Assembly: GCA_964607515.1 (NCBI GenBank)
Contig: CAZSKU010000024.1
Coordinates: 1-35,945, forward strand
Reading direction: 5' to 3'
DNA length: 35,945 bases
Origin: UBA6080 sp964607515
GTDB taxonomy: Bacteria > Fermentibacterota > Fermentibacteria > Fermentibacterales > JCC-6
This document shows, in pieces, positions 24,256 to 32,209 of this stretch; position 1 is the stretch's first letter; each line of letters opens with the position of its first letter. The notes below the pieces were generated by a model, which ran no database searches, was not told the origin of the DNA, and saw only the letters and a list, made by a program, of their open reading frames with translations. Both the position numbers and the translations under genes were made by a program.

Positions 24256-25122
24256 ATGGGTTCCATTCTGAGACGGGAAAAGGGAAAAGGCTCGGATTCC
24301 GGCATGTTCGCGCCGGAAGGGCTGATGATTCCCTTCGCTCTTCTGGCGGCGTGGTTCTGGGTCACCCGGGGCGGCGCCTCGGTTCTTCCCCGGCCTGAAA
24401 GCGTTCTCGCGGTGTTAATGTCTCCCGGAAGCGACATAGCCTCCTGCGGCTCGCTTATCTGGAACGTCTTCGTGAGCCTGGCCAGGGTGACGGCGGGCCT
24501 GTTGACGGGGATTCTCATCGGCACTCCGGCGGGGTTCCTCATGGGAGCCCACAGGCCTTCAAGAAGAATGCTCTTCCTGGTGACCGAGATGGCCAGGCCC
24601 CTTTCCCCCCTGGCGCTTCTGCCCTTTTCCATACTTGTGTTCAGGGGAACCAACCTGACGAGCCTTCTGGGTCTGAGAGAACTGCGCTACTCCCGCCACC
24701 TGTTCAACGAAATCGGCCTGGGAATGGTTTTCATACTCTTCTGGGGCGCGGTTTTCCCCATCGTCATGGACACCATGCACGGAGTAAGGGGGGTCCGCCG
24801 GAGGCACATCGAGGCGGCCAGGGTCTCCGGGGCGGGGAGGTGGTTCACCTTCAGGCACGTCATCCTTCCGGCCAGCATGCCCGACATCGTTTCAGGTTAC
24901 CGGATGGCCGTGGGAAGGTGCTGGATGGTGATAATAGCCGCCGAAATGCTTCCGGGGACCAATTCGGGAATCGGATACCTCCTGAGATACTCCTACCAGA
25001 TATCCCGGTACGACGTCATGGGCGCGTGCGTGGCGGTGATCGCGGTGATCGGCGCCCTGTTCGCCAAGGGGCTGGCGGACATGGGAGAGGCCAGGCTTCT
25101 TCTCAGGGCTGAGGAGCGGTGA
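24256..25122 (+). CDS. ABC importer permease, SsuC/TauC/NrtB-like
   Basis: The 288-residue inner-membrane protein has about six helices. LIWNVFVSLARVTAGLLTGILIGTPAGFLMG at the N-terminal half and the cytoplasmic EAARVSGAGRWFTFRHVILPASMPDIVSGYRMAVGRCWMVIIAAEML, containing the EAA coupling loop, are diagnostic of the BPD_transp_1 permeases for sulfonate, taurine, nitrate and related anions. It has an extra ~25-residue insertion around LGLRELRYSRHLFNE. The ATG start has only a distant GGGGGAA as ribosome site. It is translationally coupled to the ATPase gene (TGATG). No periplasmic binding protein is encoded nearby, so the substrate cannot be named. Confidence 0.8.
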   Translation: MGSILRREKGKGSDSGMFAPEGLMIPFALLAAWFWVTRGGASVLPRPESVLAVLMSPGSDIASCGSLIWNVFVSLARVTAGLLTGILIGTPAGFLMGAHRPSRRMLFLVTEMARPLSPLALLPFSILVFRGTNLTSLLGLRELRYSRHLFNEIGLGMVFILFWGAVFPIVMDTMHGVRGVRRRHIEAARVSGAGRWFTFRHVILPASMPDIVSGYRMAVGRCWMVIIAAEMLPGTNSGIGYLLRYSYQISRYDVMGACVAVIAVIGALFAKGLADMGEARLLLRAEER

Positions 25123-25874
25123 TGGGGTCCGGCATCCGCATGGAAAAGGTGGAAAAGAGCTTCGGCGAAGGCGACAGGGAGGTGAAGGCTCTGGGCCCGC
25201 TCACACTCACTGTGGAACCCGGGGAGTTCCTCTGCCTGCTGGGACCCACCGGCTGCGGCAAGACAACCCTTCTGAGGATTCTGGCCGGCCTCGAATCCCC
25301 CACCGCGGGCGTCGTTTCCTTTTTCGGTTCGGGTTCTCCGGACAGAATCGGGTACGTCTTCCAGGAGGGAGCGCTTTTTCCGTGGCTGAGCGCCATGGAC
25401 AACGTGGCCTTTCCGCTCAGGGCCCGGGGTGCCGGCCGGCGGGAGGCCAGGAACAGGGCAGCGGGAATGCTGGCGGACATGGGTCTGGCGGGCTTCGAAG
25501 GGAGCTACCCCCACCAGCTTTCGGGAGGAATGCGCCAGAGGGTCGCCCTTGCCAGGGCCCTGGCGCCGGACCCGGAGATTCTGCTGCTGGACGAACCCTT
25601 CTCCAGTCTGGACACCCGCACCAGCCATATCCTTCAGAACCGGATGCGGGAGATGGCCCGGGGGCTTTCGGCAACGGTGGTTTTCGTAACCCACGGCATC
25701 GAGGAAGCGGTTTTCCTGGGACAAAGGATCTGCGTCATGGGATCCCGCCCCGGAAGGGTAGTCCGGGACGAGTTCATCCCCCGGGATATGAACAGGAACC
25801 GGCTCTCGGAGGAATTCGCGGAACTTCTGCTGAGCTTCCGGCGAACCTTCGAGGAACAGGTGGCTGTGGTCTAG
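25122..25874 (+). CDS. ABC importer ATPase, SsuB/TauB-like
   Basis: The 250-residue product has Walker A GPTGCGKTT, the Q-loop VFQEGALFPWLSAMDNV, signature LSGGMRQRVALARAL, Walker B ILLLDEPFSSLD and the H-loop VTHGIEEAVFLGQRI. FPWLSAMDNV and the C-terminal MGSRPGRVV are characteristic of the nitrate/sulfonate/taurine branch. It pairs with the permease upstream. ATG at 25122 shares its A with the permease stop and has GAGGAG upstream; GTG at 25119 is an alternative. Its TAG stop lies in CTAG, which is also the stop of the convergent small gene. Confidence 0.87.
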   Translation: MGSGIRMEKVEKSFGEGDREVKALGPLTLTVEPGEFLCLLGPTGCGKTTLLRILAGLESPTAGVVSFFGSGSPDRIGYVFQEGALFPWLSAMDNVAFPLRARGAGRREARNRAAGMLADMGLAGFEGSYPHQLSGGMRQRVALARALAPDPEILLLDEPFSSLDTRTSHILQNRMREMARGLSATVVFVTHGIEEAVFLGQRICVMGSRPGRVVRDEFIPRDMNRNRLSEEFAELLLSFRRTFEEQVAVV

Positions 25875-26008
25875 TGCTTTTTCTTCATGTGAAGGAACAG
25901 AAGCAGCGCAATAGTGTCCAGGGATACCAGCGTGGCAAGGGTCTGTCCGTCACCGTAGCTGTTGATTCCGAAACCGAACCTCAGGATCACGAAAGCCAGT
26001 GTTCCCAT
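25871..26008 (-). CDS. Small two-helix membrane peptide, 45 residues
   Basis: This is an unrecognised short gene. The peptide has a hydrophobic N-terminal stretch (2-14, LAFVILRFGFG), a polar loop (INSYGDGQ), a second hydrophobic helix (TLATLVSLDTIALLLFLHM) and a basic end (KKKH), suggesting a small inner-membrane protein with a cytoplasmic C-terminus. Support for translation is good: GGAGG lies nine bases before the ATG, and a near-consensus promoter lies upstream at 26051-26079. A longer version from 26062 (63 residues) is less likely because it would start ahead of the predicted transcript. It is convergent with the ABC ATPase, sharing a CTAG double stop, and divergent from mlaE. Confidence 0.65.
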   Translation of the reverse strand: MGTLAFVILRFGFGINSYGDGQTLATLVSLDTIALLLFLHMKKKH

Positions 26009-26025
26009 ACTCTGTTTCCTCCGGT

Positions 26026-26053
26026 TTGACGGTTGTACAAAGTTTAGTACACT
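26026..26053 (+). promoter_or_regulatory. Candidate promoter for the mlaE operon
   Basis: TTGACG (26026-26031), a 16-bp spacer and TACACT (26048-26053) form a plausible promoter on the plus strand, overlapping the divergent promoter of the small gene. A start near 26060 would give a ~47-base leader before mlaE. Confidence 0.4.
26034..26051. repeat. Inverted repeat TGTAC-N8-GTACA between divergent promoters
   Basis: TGTAC (26034-26038) and GTACA (26047-26051) are separated by AAAGTTTA. The repeat lies within the mlaE promoter spacer and at the predicted transcript start of the small gene, a position where a dimeric repressor could control both. No regulator is assigned. Confidence 0.35.
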
Positions 26054-26079
26054 ATAGGGCATTACACCGGGATTGTCAC
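26051..26079 (-). promoter_or_regulatory. Sigma-70-type promoter of the small minus-strand gene
   Basis: On the minus strand, GTGACA (complement of 26074-26079), a 17-bp spacer and TATAGT (complement of 26051-26056) each match consensus at five of six positions. Transcription would start near 26044, giving a ~36-base leader containing GGAGG. Confidence 0.55.
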
Positions 26080-26106
26080 CTGCCGTTCCTGAATGGATAG
26101 GGAGTA

Positions 26107-27234
26107 TTGAAAACCTTGTCGGAAGCCCAGATCCGGATGACCGGCGGCTCCGGAGCCGTTTTCACCGGGGTGGTCACCACGGGCCATATAAAGGAAATCG
26201 GGGAGGTCTTCGCCTCCCTGGACGTCCGGAGGCCGGTGCATCTGGAGTTTACGGACTGCTCGGGTTTCGACGGGGTTGTGGCCGCCAGGATCTGGAACGG
26301 CATTCGAGGTCTGGAGGCCAGGGGAGCTTCGGTGAAGGTCTCCGGGCTGAAGCCGGAGCTTGCGAAGCTGCTGGACGACTACAGCTCCCTTGACCTGAGG
26401 CAGCCCCGGGAGACCACTTCAGGCTGGGCATACCGGCACTTCTCCGACATTGGCGAGAAGGTGGCGGCCGGGCTGGACAGCGCCCGGGGCCTTATCCAGT
26501 TCGCCGCCGACTCGTCGTTCTCCATCGTTCAGGCTCTGCTCCACCCGGGAAGGATCCGCTGGACCCTGGTGGCGTACTACATGGAACAAGCCGGTGTGAT
26601 GGCCATTCCCATCATCGTCACCCTTCAGATACTGCTGGGGTTCATCCTGGGTTACCAGGCCGGGATTCAGATGGGAACCCTGGGAGCCGCCAGGTACATG
26701 CCCAGACTTCTGGCCTACTCTGTGTTCTGGGAGATCGGCCCCATGCTCACCGCGGTGCTGGTGGCGGGCCGGTCGGGTTCGGCCTTCGCCGCGGAGATCG
26801 GAACCATGAAGGTGCGGCAGGAGGTGGACGCCCTGGAAGTGATGGGCTTCAACCTCTACGGCTACCTGGTGGCGCCCAAGGTCCTGGCCCTCTACGCCGT
26901 TATGCCCTTCCTGGTGCTGCTTTCCAACTTCAGCGGCCTGTTCGGAGCCCTTATGGCGGGGGAGATTTTCCTGGACATCCCCGCCAGGGTCTTCGTGGAG
27001 GAGATAAGGCTGGCCCTGATCCCCCTGGACGTCTACTGGGGGATGGTGAAGAGCCTGTTCTACTCGGGCATTATCGCCATTACAGGCTGCTTCATGGGAA
27101 TCAGGGTTCACGGCGGGGCCGCGGCGGTGGGCCGGGCGACCACCAGCGCCGTGGTCAGCGGCATCTTCCAGGTGATTCTGGCGGACGCCCTGCTTTCCCT
27201 GGTGCTGGCGGAGATAAGGCCGCCGGTGATCTGA
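26107..27234 (+). CDS. mlaE: MlaE-type lipid ABC permease with N-terminal STAS domain
   Basis: The product has 375 residues. Residues ~10-95 form a STAS/MlaB-like domain (HLEFTDCSGFDGVVAARIWNGIRGLEARGASVKVSGL), and ~150-375 the MlaE permease (MEQAGVMAIPIIVTLQILLGFILGYQ, EIGPMLTAVLVAGRSGSAFAAEIGTMKVRQEVDALEVMGFN). The EIGTM...EIDAL-type motif is the MlaE coupling region. In Escherichia coli MlaB is a separate subunit of MlaFEDB; here it is fused. The system moves phospholipids between the membranes. The TTG start at 26107 has GGGAG close upstream; TTG at 26119 is an alternative. One base separates it from mlaF. Confidence 0.88.
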   Translation: MKTLSEAQIRMTGGSGAVFTGVVTTGHIKEIGEVFASLDVRRPVHLEFTDCSGFDGVVAARIWNGIRGLEARGASVKVSGLKPELAKLLDDYSSLDLRQPRETTSGWAYRHFSDIGEKVAAGLDSARGLIQFAADSSFSIVQALLHPGRIRWTLVAYYMEQAGVMAIPIIVTLQILLGFILGYQAGIQMGTLGAARYMPRLLAYSVFWEIGPMLTAVLVAGRSGSAFAAEIGTMKVRQEVDALEVMGFNLYGYLVAPKVLALYAVMPFLVLLSNFSGLFGALMAGEIFLDIPARVFVEEIRLALIPLDVYWGMVKSLFYSGIIAITGCFMGIRVHGGAAAVGRATTSAVVSGIFQVILADALLSLVLAEIRPPVI

Positions 27235-27235
27235 G

Positions 27236-27997
27236 ATGCCGGGCGAGGTTCTCATGGCGGCCCGGGGGATTACCGGAGGCTACGAGGAAGACCCGGTGCT
27301 GGAGAACGTGAGCATGGAGGTCCGCTGCGGAGAGGTCCTGGTGATCGTGGGCAGGTCGGGCTGCGGAAAGAGCACCCTCATGAACCACCTTCTGGGTCTT
27401 CTGAAACCCTGGCGGGGCGTGGTGGAGTACCGCGGCAGCGACATCTGGGAATCGCCGGGGAAGCTGGACCGGGCCAGAAGGCGCTGGGGGGTGCTCTTCC
27501 AGTCCGGGGCGCTGCTGGGCAGCTACACCGCCCTGGAGAACGTGATGCTGCCGCTGCAGGAGTTCACGGCGCTGAACGGCATCGAGAGGAAGATAACTGC
27601 TCTTCACAAGCTGGACATGGTTGGCCTCGCGGATTTCGCGCATTATTATCCGCTGGAGTTGTCCGGAGGAATGCAGAAGAGGGCGGGCCTGGCCAGAGCC
27701 ATGGCGCTGGACCCGGAGGTTCTGTTCTTCGACGAGCCCTCGGCCGGCCTGGATCCCGTCACCTCACATTCCCTCGACGACCTCATGCTGTCCATCAACA
27801 GGGCCCTGGGCACCACTCTGGTGGTGGTGACCCACGAACTGGACAGCATCTTCGCCATCGGAGACAGGGTCGTGATGCTGGACATCGAGGAAAAGGGGAT
27901 AATTGCCGTGGGAACTCCTGGTGAGCTTGCCTCCCGGCACCACGACCCCAGGGTCGAGGCCTTCTTCGACAGAAAGGCGGCTCCGACAAAACCATGA
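27236..27997 (+). CDS. mlaF: MlaF-type lipid ABC ATPase
   Basis: The 253-residue product has Walker A GRSGCGKST, a Q-loop in GVLFQSGALLGSYTALENVMLPL, signature LSGGMQKRAGLARAMALDPEVLFFDEPSAGLDP and H-loop VVVTHELDSIFAIGDRV. FQSGAL and LSGGMQKRAGLARA are typical of MlaF/MkL ATPases of MCE systems. Its gene starts one base after mlaE and overlaps mlaD by ATGA, so the transporter is expressed as a unit. ATG at 27254 with GCGAGG upstream is an alternative start. Confidence 0.9.
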   Translation: MPGEVLMAARGITGGYEEDPVLENVSMEVRCGEVLVIVGRSGCGKSTLMNHLLGLLKPWRGVVEYRGSDIWESPGKLDRARRRWGVLFQSGALLGSYTALENVMLPLQEFTALNGIERKITALHKLDMVGLADFAHYYPLELSGGMQKRAGLARAMALDPEVLFFDEPSAGLDPVTSHSLDDLMLSINRALGTTLVVVTHELDSIFAIGDRVVMLDIEEKGIIAVGTPGELASRHHDPRVEAFFDRKAAPTKP

Positions 27998-28854
27998 TGA
28001 AAGCCAACAAGCTGCGGCTGGGGATATTCTTCGTGGCCAGCATGTTCTTCCTGTTGGCGGTGATCATCTGGCTCACCGGCGGGTTGGGCGGCCGGAAAAC
28101 CGCCGTCTACGCCTGCTACTTCGACTGGTCGGTCAACGGTTTGAACGTCGGCGGAGACGTTATGTACAACGGGGTTCTGGTGGGACGGATCAGGGAGATA
28201 TCCCTTGCGCCGGACGGCAGGCTGGTTCAGGTGCTCATGGACATGGACCCCGGCTTCACGGTAGGCCCGGAGATCACAGCGACCCTGGTGGCCACTGGAA
28301 TCACAGGCGGCCAGGACATCGACCTTTACAGGGCTCGACCGGACGAAGTACGGCACAACGCCGCCGGCCACCTTTCCTTCTCCCCCCCGGCGCCGGTCAT
28401 CCCGGTCGCCCAGGGGATCATGCAGAAGCTGAGCCACATGGCGGACCGGCTTGTGGAAGTGGTGGACATCCTGGACATGGAAGTTCTTATGAACCTCCTC
28501 GGCAACATGAACCGCCTGCTGGAAGACGCCGAGGTGGATGTACTGGTGGAATCGCTGGTCTCCAACTCCCGGAACCTCGACACCCTCCTGGTTACCTACA
28601 CCAGGCTCGGCAGGAACGCAGACCTTCTGATTACCGATATAAGACGGGAACTTCCGGAGCTTTCCTCGGACGCCGATTCCCTCATGGAAAGGCTGGGACG
28701 GCTGGCGGAGACCCTGGACGCCTTCGCCCTGAACACCGGCGCAGCCCTGGAACCGGTATCCCGGTTCGCTGGCCAGGCGGGGGAGATGATCCCCCTTATC
28801 CGGGAAGGTCTGGACGGAATGGTCACACCCCCCCGAAGAGAGGTATCGTGGTAG
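27994..28854 (+). CDS. mlaD: MCE-domain lipid-binding protein (MlaD-like)
   Basis: The 286-residue product has an N-terminal anchor helix (~8-29: LRLGIFFVASMFFLLAVIIWLTGG) and one MCE domain (~36-115: YACYFDWSVNGLNVGGDVMYNGVLVGRIREISL ... ITATLVATGITGGQDIDL). A long helical C-terminal part (~135-275) follows. The MCE domain forms hexameric rings that hold lipid in the periplasm. The helical tail is longer than in E. coli MlaD and could form a needle or tunnel extension as in larger MCE proteins, which is inference. ATGA overlap with mlaF; the end overlaps the lipoprotein gene by seven bases. Confidence 0.88.
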   Translation: MMKANKLRLGIFFVASMFFLLAVIIWLTGGLGGRKTAVYACYFDWSVNGLNVGGDVMYNGVLVGRIREISLAPDGRLVQVLMDMDPGFTVGPEITATLVATGITGGQDIDLYRARPDEVRHNAAGHLSFSPPAPVIPVAQGIMQKLSHMADRLVEVVDILDMEVLMNLLGNMNRLLEDAEVDVLVESLVSNSRNLDTLLVTYTRLGRNADLLITDIRRELPELSSDADSLMERLGRLAETLDAFALNTGAALEPVSRFAGQAGEMIPLIREGLDGMVTPPRREVSW

Positions 28855-29480
28855 CAATGAAGCACACCGGAGCCCTTGTCCTCCTTGCCTGCCTGCTTGG
28901 AGCCTCCTGCATCACGGTGAACGTTCCCCTGAACGGCAACGATGGAGAGCCCGCCGAGCGGTGGTTTCTCGCCTGGCCCCAGCCCGAGCCATCGGGGCCC
29001 TTCCTGGGAGGCTCCGTCAGGGTGAAGGAATTCGGCGCCTCCTCGGACTACTCCCTCTCCGGAATGAACCTCAGGTACGAGAACGGAACCCTCGCCGAGG
29101 CGCCCGTAGACCGGTGGGCCTCCAGGCTTCCCCTGATGCTGTCGGAGATGCTCTCCCGGGACCTGGGGGCATCCGGGGTGTTTTCCTCGGTGTTCGTACA
29201 CGCCACCGGGGTTCAGGACCAGCTGGTGGTGGAGGGCTTCGTGAGGGAGTTCGGAGCGGCGAGGAACCCCGAGGGAGTCTGGACCGCGGTGCTCGACATA
29301 GACGTATCCCTTCTGGGAGACCGGGGGACCACGGTGCTTCTTCACCGCAACTACCGTCTGGAGAGGATCATGGAAACCGAAGGAATCCCCGAGATGGTGC
29401 GCCAGCTGGACATTCTCGGGGAGATCTGGAGCGAAACCGCCCGGGGCGACATCATCTCCGCCCTTCTTCCCAGGAGGTAG
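28848..29480 (+). CDS. Auxiliary lipoprotein of the MCE transporter (PqiC/YmbA-like)
   Basis: The 210-residue product has a signal peptide ending in LACLLGASC, a plausible but non-canonical lipobox. Next come WFLAWPQP, VRVKEFGASSDYSLSGMNLRYENGTLAEAPVDRWASRLPLMLSEMLSRDLGASGVFSSV and LVVEGFVREFGAARNPEGVWTAVLDIDVSLLG, resembling the ABC-type transport auxiliary lipoprotein family (PqiC/YmbA), which sits on the outer membrane and receives MCE partners. GTG at 28848 has AGAGAGG closely upstream and is preferred over the ATG at 28857. Coupled to mlaD by a seven-base overlap. Confidence 0.7.
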   Translation: MVAMKHTGALVLLACLLGASCITVNVPLNGNDGEPAERWFLAWPQPEPSGPFLGGSVRVKEFGASSDYSLSGMNLRYENGTLAEAPVDRWASRLPLMLSEMLSRDLGASGVFSSVFVHATGVQDQLVVEGFVREFGAARNPEGVWTAVLDIDVSLLGDRGTTVLLHRNYRLERIMETEGIPEMVRQLDILGEIWSETARGDIISALLPRR

Positions 29481-29483
29481 ACC

Positions 29484-30389
29484 GTGCGCCTTCTCCGCAG
29501 GAAGGCGGCCGCCGCTGAAACCGGGCACCCCCGGCCCGCCCCGCCCTTCGACGATCTGGGGAACTTCATAATCGTGGTGCTGGACAGCTGCCGGTACGAC
29601 ACCTTCATGGAGGCGGCCCCCCGGGTGGTCACCCGGCTGGGATCCCCCGAAGCCAGGTACAGCTACGCCTCCTGGACGGCTCCGTCCCACTACAACCTCC
29701 TCATGGGGCTCATGCCCCACACCAGCCCCGCCGGCGTATTCGCCAGCGAGTACTACAAGAAGGACTTCATCAGGTTCAACCAGCGGCTGGGAGCATCGGG
29801 AATCGAGTTCAAGAGCCTTGTTCCAGGGCTCTACCTTCCGGACTTCCTCCGGGATACGCTGGGATACAGAACCCACGCCATGGTGTCACTGCCGGTTCTC
29901 AACTCCTTCACCCCCCTGAACCGCGGGTTCGACACCTTCCAGCTCATGGAGAAGCACAACGACATGAGGGCCATGCTGGACCGGATGACTTTTCCGTCGG
30001 ACCGGCCCAGTTTCTACCTGCTGAACACCGGCGAAACCCACTATCCCTACGCCACGCCGGACGAACCGGAGAACCGGTGGCCCAGAATGAGCGGTGTGCA
30101 CGGTGTTTTCAAGCACCTGGACGACCACGCGGTTCCCGGCGCCCGCAGGGAGGAGGAGAGGTTCTTCGACGACTCCCAGATGGCCGCCCTCAGGTCCAGA
30201 CAGGTGGACGCGGTGAAATGGCTGGACAGTGTGTTCCAGGATCTCTTCGACCTGGTGCCGAAGAACACATGGATCACCGTCACCTCCGATCACGGAGAGC
30301 TGTTCGGCGAGGGGGGGTACTTCGGCCACGGCCCCGTGTTCCACGAGAAGGTTTTCCAGGTGCCCTTTCTGGAAGGAGCGATCAGGTGA
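29484..30389 (+). CDS. Alkaline-phosphatase-superfamily (sulfatase-like) hydrolase
   Basis: The 301-residue product shows IIVVLDSCRYDTF, a metal-binding first strand, and WTAPSHYNLLMGLMPH, the nucleophile region where sulfatases have C/S-x-P-S-R. Here Thr takes the place of the modified Cys, as in LtaS-type phosphotransferases and several phosphatases. TGETHYPY and VTSDHGELFGEGGYFGHG supply the remaining metal ligands. There is no signal peptide or membrane helix, so it seems cytoplasmic or needs another route. The GTG start has AGGAGG upstream, just before the previous stop. It overlaps htpG by GTGA. The substrate is unknown; a phospho- or sulfo-ester is likely. Confidence 0.7.
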   Translation: MRLLRRKAAAAETGHPRPAPPFDDLGNFIIVVLDSCRYDTFMEAAPRVVTRLGSPEARYSYASWTAPSHYNLLMGLMPHTSPAGVFASEYYKKDFIRFNQRLGASGIEFKSLVPGLYLPDFLRDTLGYRTHAMVSLPVLNSFTPLNRGFDTFQLMEKHNDMRAMLDRMTFPSDRPSFYLLNTGETHYPYATPDEPENRWPRMSGVHGVFKHLDDHAVPGARREEERFFDDSQMAALRSRQVDAVKWLDSVFQDLFDLVPKNTWITVTSDHGELFGEGGYFGHGPVFHEKVFQVPFLEGAIR

Positions 30390-32209
30390 CCACGAAGGCC
30401 GCCAGCAGACTGAAGTTCAAGGCCGAGACCCGGCGCGTTCTGGACATAGTCATCAACAGCCTCTACTCCCACAGGGAAATATTCCTGCGGGAGCTGATAT
30501 CCAACGCCTCCGACGCGCTGGACAGGCTGAGGTTCGAGGCGCTCACCCGGGAGGAACTCCTGCCGGAGGACCACGCGCCGGAAATCCACGTCATACCCGA
30601 CGAGAACTCGGGAACCCTGACTGTGACCGACAACGGGGTGGGCATGAGCAGGCCCGACCTGACGGACAACCTGGGCACCATCGCCTCATCGGGGACCCTG
30701 AGGTTCGCCGCGGAGGCCGCTTCCAGGGAAAACGCGCCGGAACTCATAGGCAAGTTCGGGGTCGGATTCTACAGCTCGTTCATGGTGGCAGACCGGGTGA
30801 CGGTGACCACCCGGCGCGCCGGAGAGCAGGACGGCTGGCGATGGGAGAGCGACGGCGGAGAAACCTACACCATCGCTCCGGAGGAGGGCCTTCCCCAGGG
30901 CACTTCCGTCACCCTGCACCTGAAGGAGGACCACCGGGAGTATCTTGAAGCATGGCGCCTCCGCTCTCTGGTGACGGAGTACAGCGATTTCGTAAACCAT
31001 CCCGTGCTTCTTCACACCGGGGAAGGCCGGAAGGACAGGGTCAACACGGGCACCCCGATATGGCTCAGGAACGAAGACGAGGTGGACGGCGAGGAGTACG
31101 ACCGCTTCTACTCACACCTCACCCACGACCAGGAGAAACCCCTGGCCAGGATCGTGTTCCGGGGGGAGGGGCTCACCGATTTCAGGGCTCTTCTCTTCGT
31201 CCCCCGGGAGCGCTCCTTCGAGATGCTTCTTCCGGACAACCGCCCCGGGGTCAGCCTCTACGTGAGAAGGGTACTGATCCAGAAGCAGGCCGACGACCTT
31301 CTGCCGCCCTGGCTCCGGTTCGTCCGGGGGGTGGTGGAGGCGGAGGGGTTGAGCCTGAACATCTCCCGGGAGACCGTGCAGCACAACCAGGAACTCACAA
31401 GGATCAACAGGGCCCTCACCAAAAAGATCGTCGCCCGGCTCATGGAAATCATGGAGGAGGACCTCGAGGCTTACAGAGGGTTCTTCCTGAACATGGGAGA
31501 CTTCATCCGGGAGGGGGTGTGCACCCATGACGGTATGGGCGCCGAGCTGGCGGAACTGCTTCTCGTGGCCACCACCGCCTCGGATGAGCCGGAGCCCCTT
31601 GTCAAAGTGGCCGAACGGTTTCCCGAGAATGCCTCGTTGCCCTACATAGCAGGGGTGGACATGCGGGAGCTGAGGCGGTCTCCGCTGCTGGAATCCAGGC
31701 CCGGCGAAGTGCTGCTCTTCGACGCTCCCCTGGATGTTCTGGTGGTGGAAACCCTGCGGGAGTTCAAGGGCCGTTCCCTGGTGAACCTGGCCGCCGAGGG
31801 CGCCGAGAAGGAACTCACCTCCGGCGACAGGGAGAAAAGGGCCGAGGCGGAGAAGAAATACTCCGACCTCATTGAGCGTTTCCGGGAGGTACTTGGAGAC
31901 CGGGTTGCCGGTGTCCGATTCTCCGCCACCCTCACCGAAACCCCGTGTATACTTGTGGCCGGAGCCGGAGATCCGGGCGAAGCCTTCAGGATGATGATGA
32001 GGGCGACGAACCGGCATGTGGATGAACCAGGGAAGATTCTCGAGATCAACCCCGGCCACCCCATGACCGTCTCCCTGGACGCCCGGCTCAGGGCCGGCGA
32101 AGACATCACGCAGCATGTGGAGATGGTGCTGGAGCTGGCCAGGATCATCAGCGGCACGCGTCCGGACGACCCGGCTGCCTTCGGTCGTTTCGTAGGCTCC
32201 CTGATCTGA
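30386..32209 (+). CDS. htpG: HSP90-family chaperone HtpG
   Basis: The 607-residue product begins with the GHKL ATPase domain (FKAETRRVLDIVINSLYSHREIFLRELISNASDALDRLRF, TDNGVGMSRPDL, LGTIASSGTLRF, IGKFGVGFYSSFMVAD). The middle domain includes LFVPRERSFEMLL, VSLYVRRVLIQ, WLRFVRGVVEAEGLSLNISRETVQHN, and the C-terminal dimerisation part ends near residue 600. The length is normal for bacterial HtpG. Real start is GTG at 30386 with AAGGAG upstream, GTGA overlap with the previous gene; the longer frame is a shadow. Its last base is shared with the PrsW-like start. Confidence 0.95.
   Translation: MTTKAASRLKFKAETRRVLDIVINSLYSHREIFLRELISNASDALDRLRFEALTREELLPEDHAPEIHVIPDENSGTLTVTDNGVGMSRPDLTDNLGTIASSGTLRFAAEAASRENAPELIGKFGVGFYSSFMVADRVTVTTRRAGEQDGWRWESDGGETYTIAPEEGLPQGTSVTLHLKEDHREYLEAWRLRSLVTEYSDFVNHPVLLHTGEGRKDRVNTGTPIWLRNEDEVDGEEYDRFYSHLTHDQEKPLARIVFRGEGLTDFRALLFVPRERSFEMLLPDNRPGVSLYVRRVLIQKQADDLLPPWLRFVRGVVEAEGLSLNISRETVQHNQELTRINRALTKKIVARLMEIMEEDLEAYRGFFLNMGDFIREGVCTHDGMGAELAELLLVATTASDEPEPLVKVAERFPENASLPYIAGVDMRELRRSPLLESRPGEVLLFDAPLDVLVVETLREFKGRSLVNLAAEGAEKELTSGDREKRAEAEKKYSDLIERFREVLGDRVAGVRFSATLTETPCILVAGAGDPGEAFRMMMRATNRHVDEPGKILEINPGHPMTVSLDARLRAGEDITQHVEMVLELARIISGTRPDDPAAFGRFVGSLI

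Noticed and set aside
26049..26060. Resemblance to a T7-type phage promoter (CACTATAGGGC)
   Set aside because: Only the last part matches and no phage genes are nearby; the bases are better explained as the -10 region of a sigma-70 promoter on the minus strand.
26033..26065. Possible fragment of the palindromic element at the window start (both contain GTTTAGT)
   Set aside because: Only a short AT-rich heptamer is shared; the G-rich end sequence is absent, so it is not a second copy.
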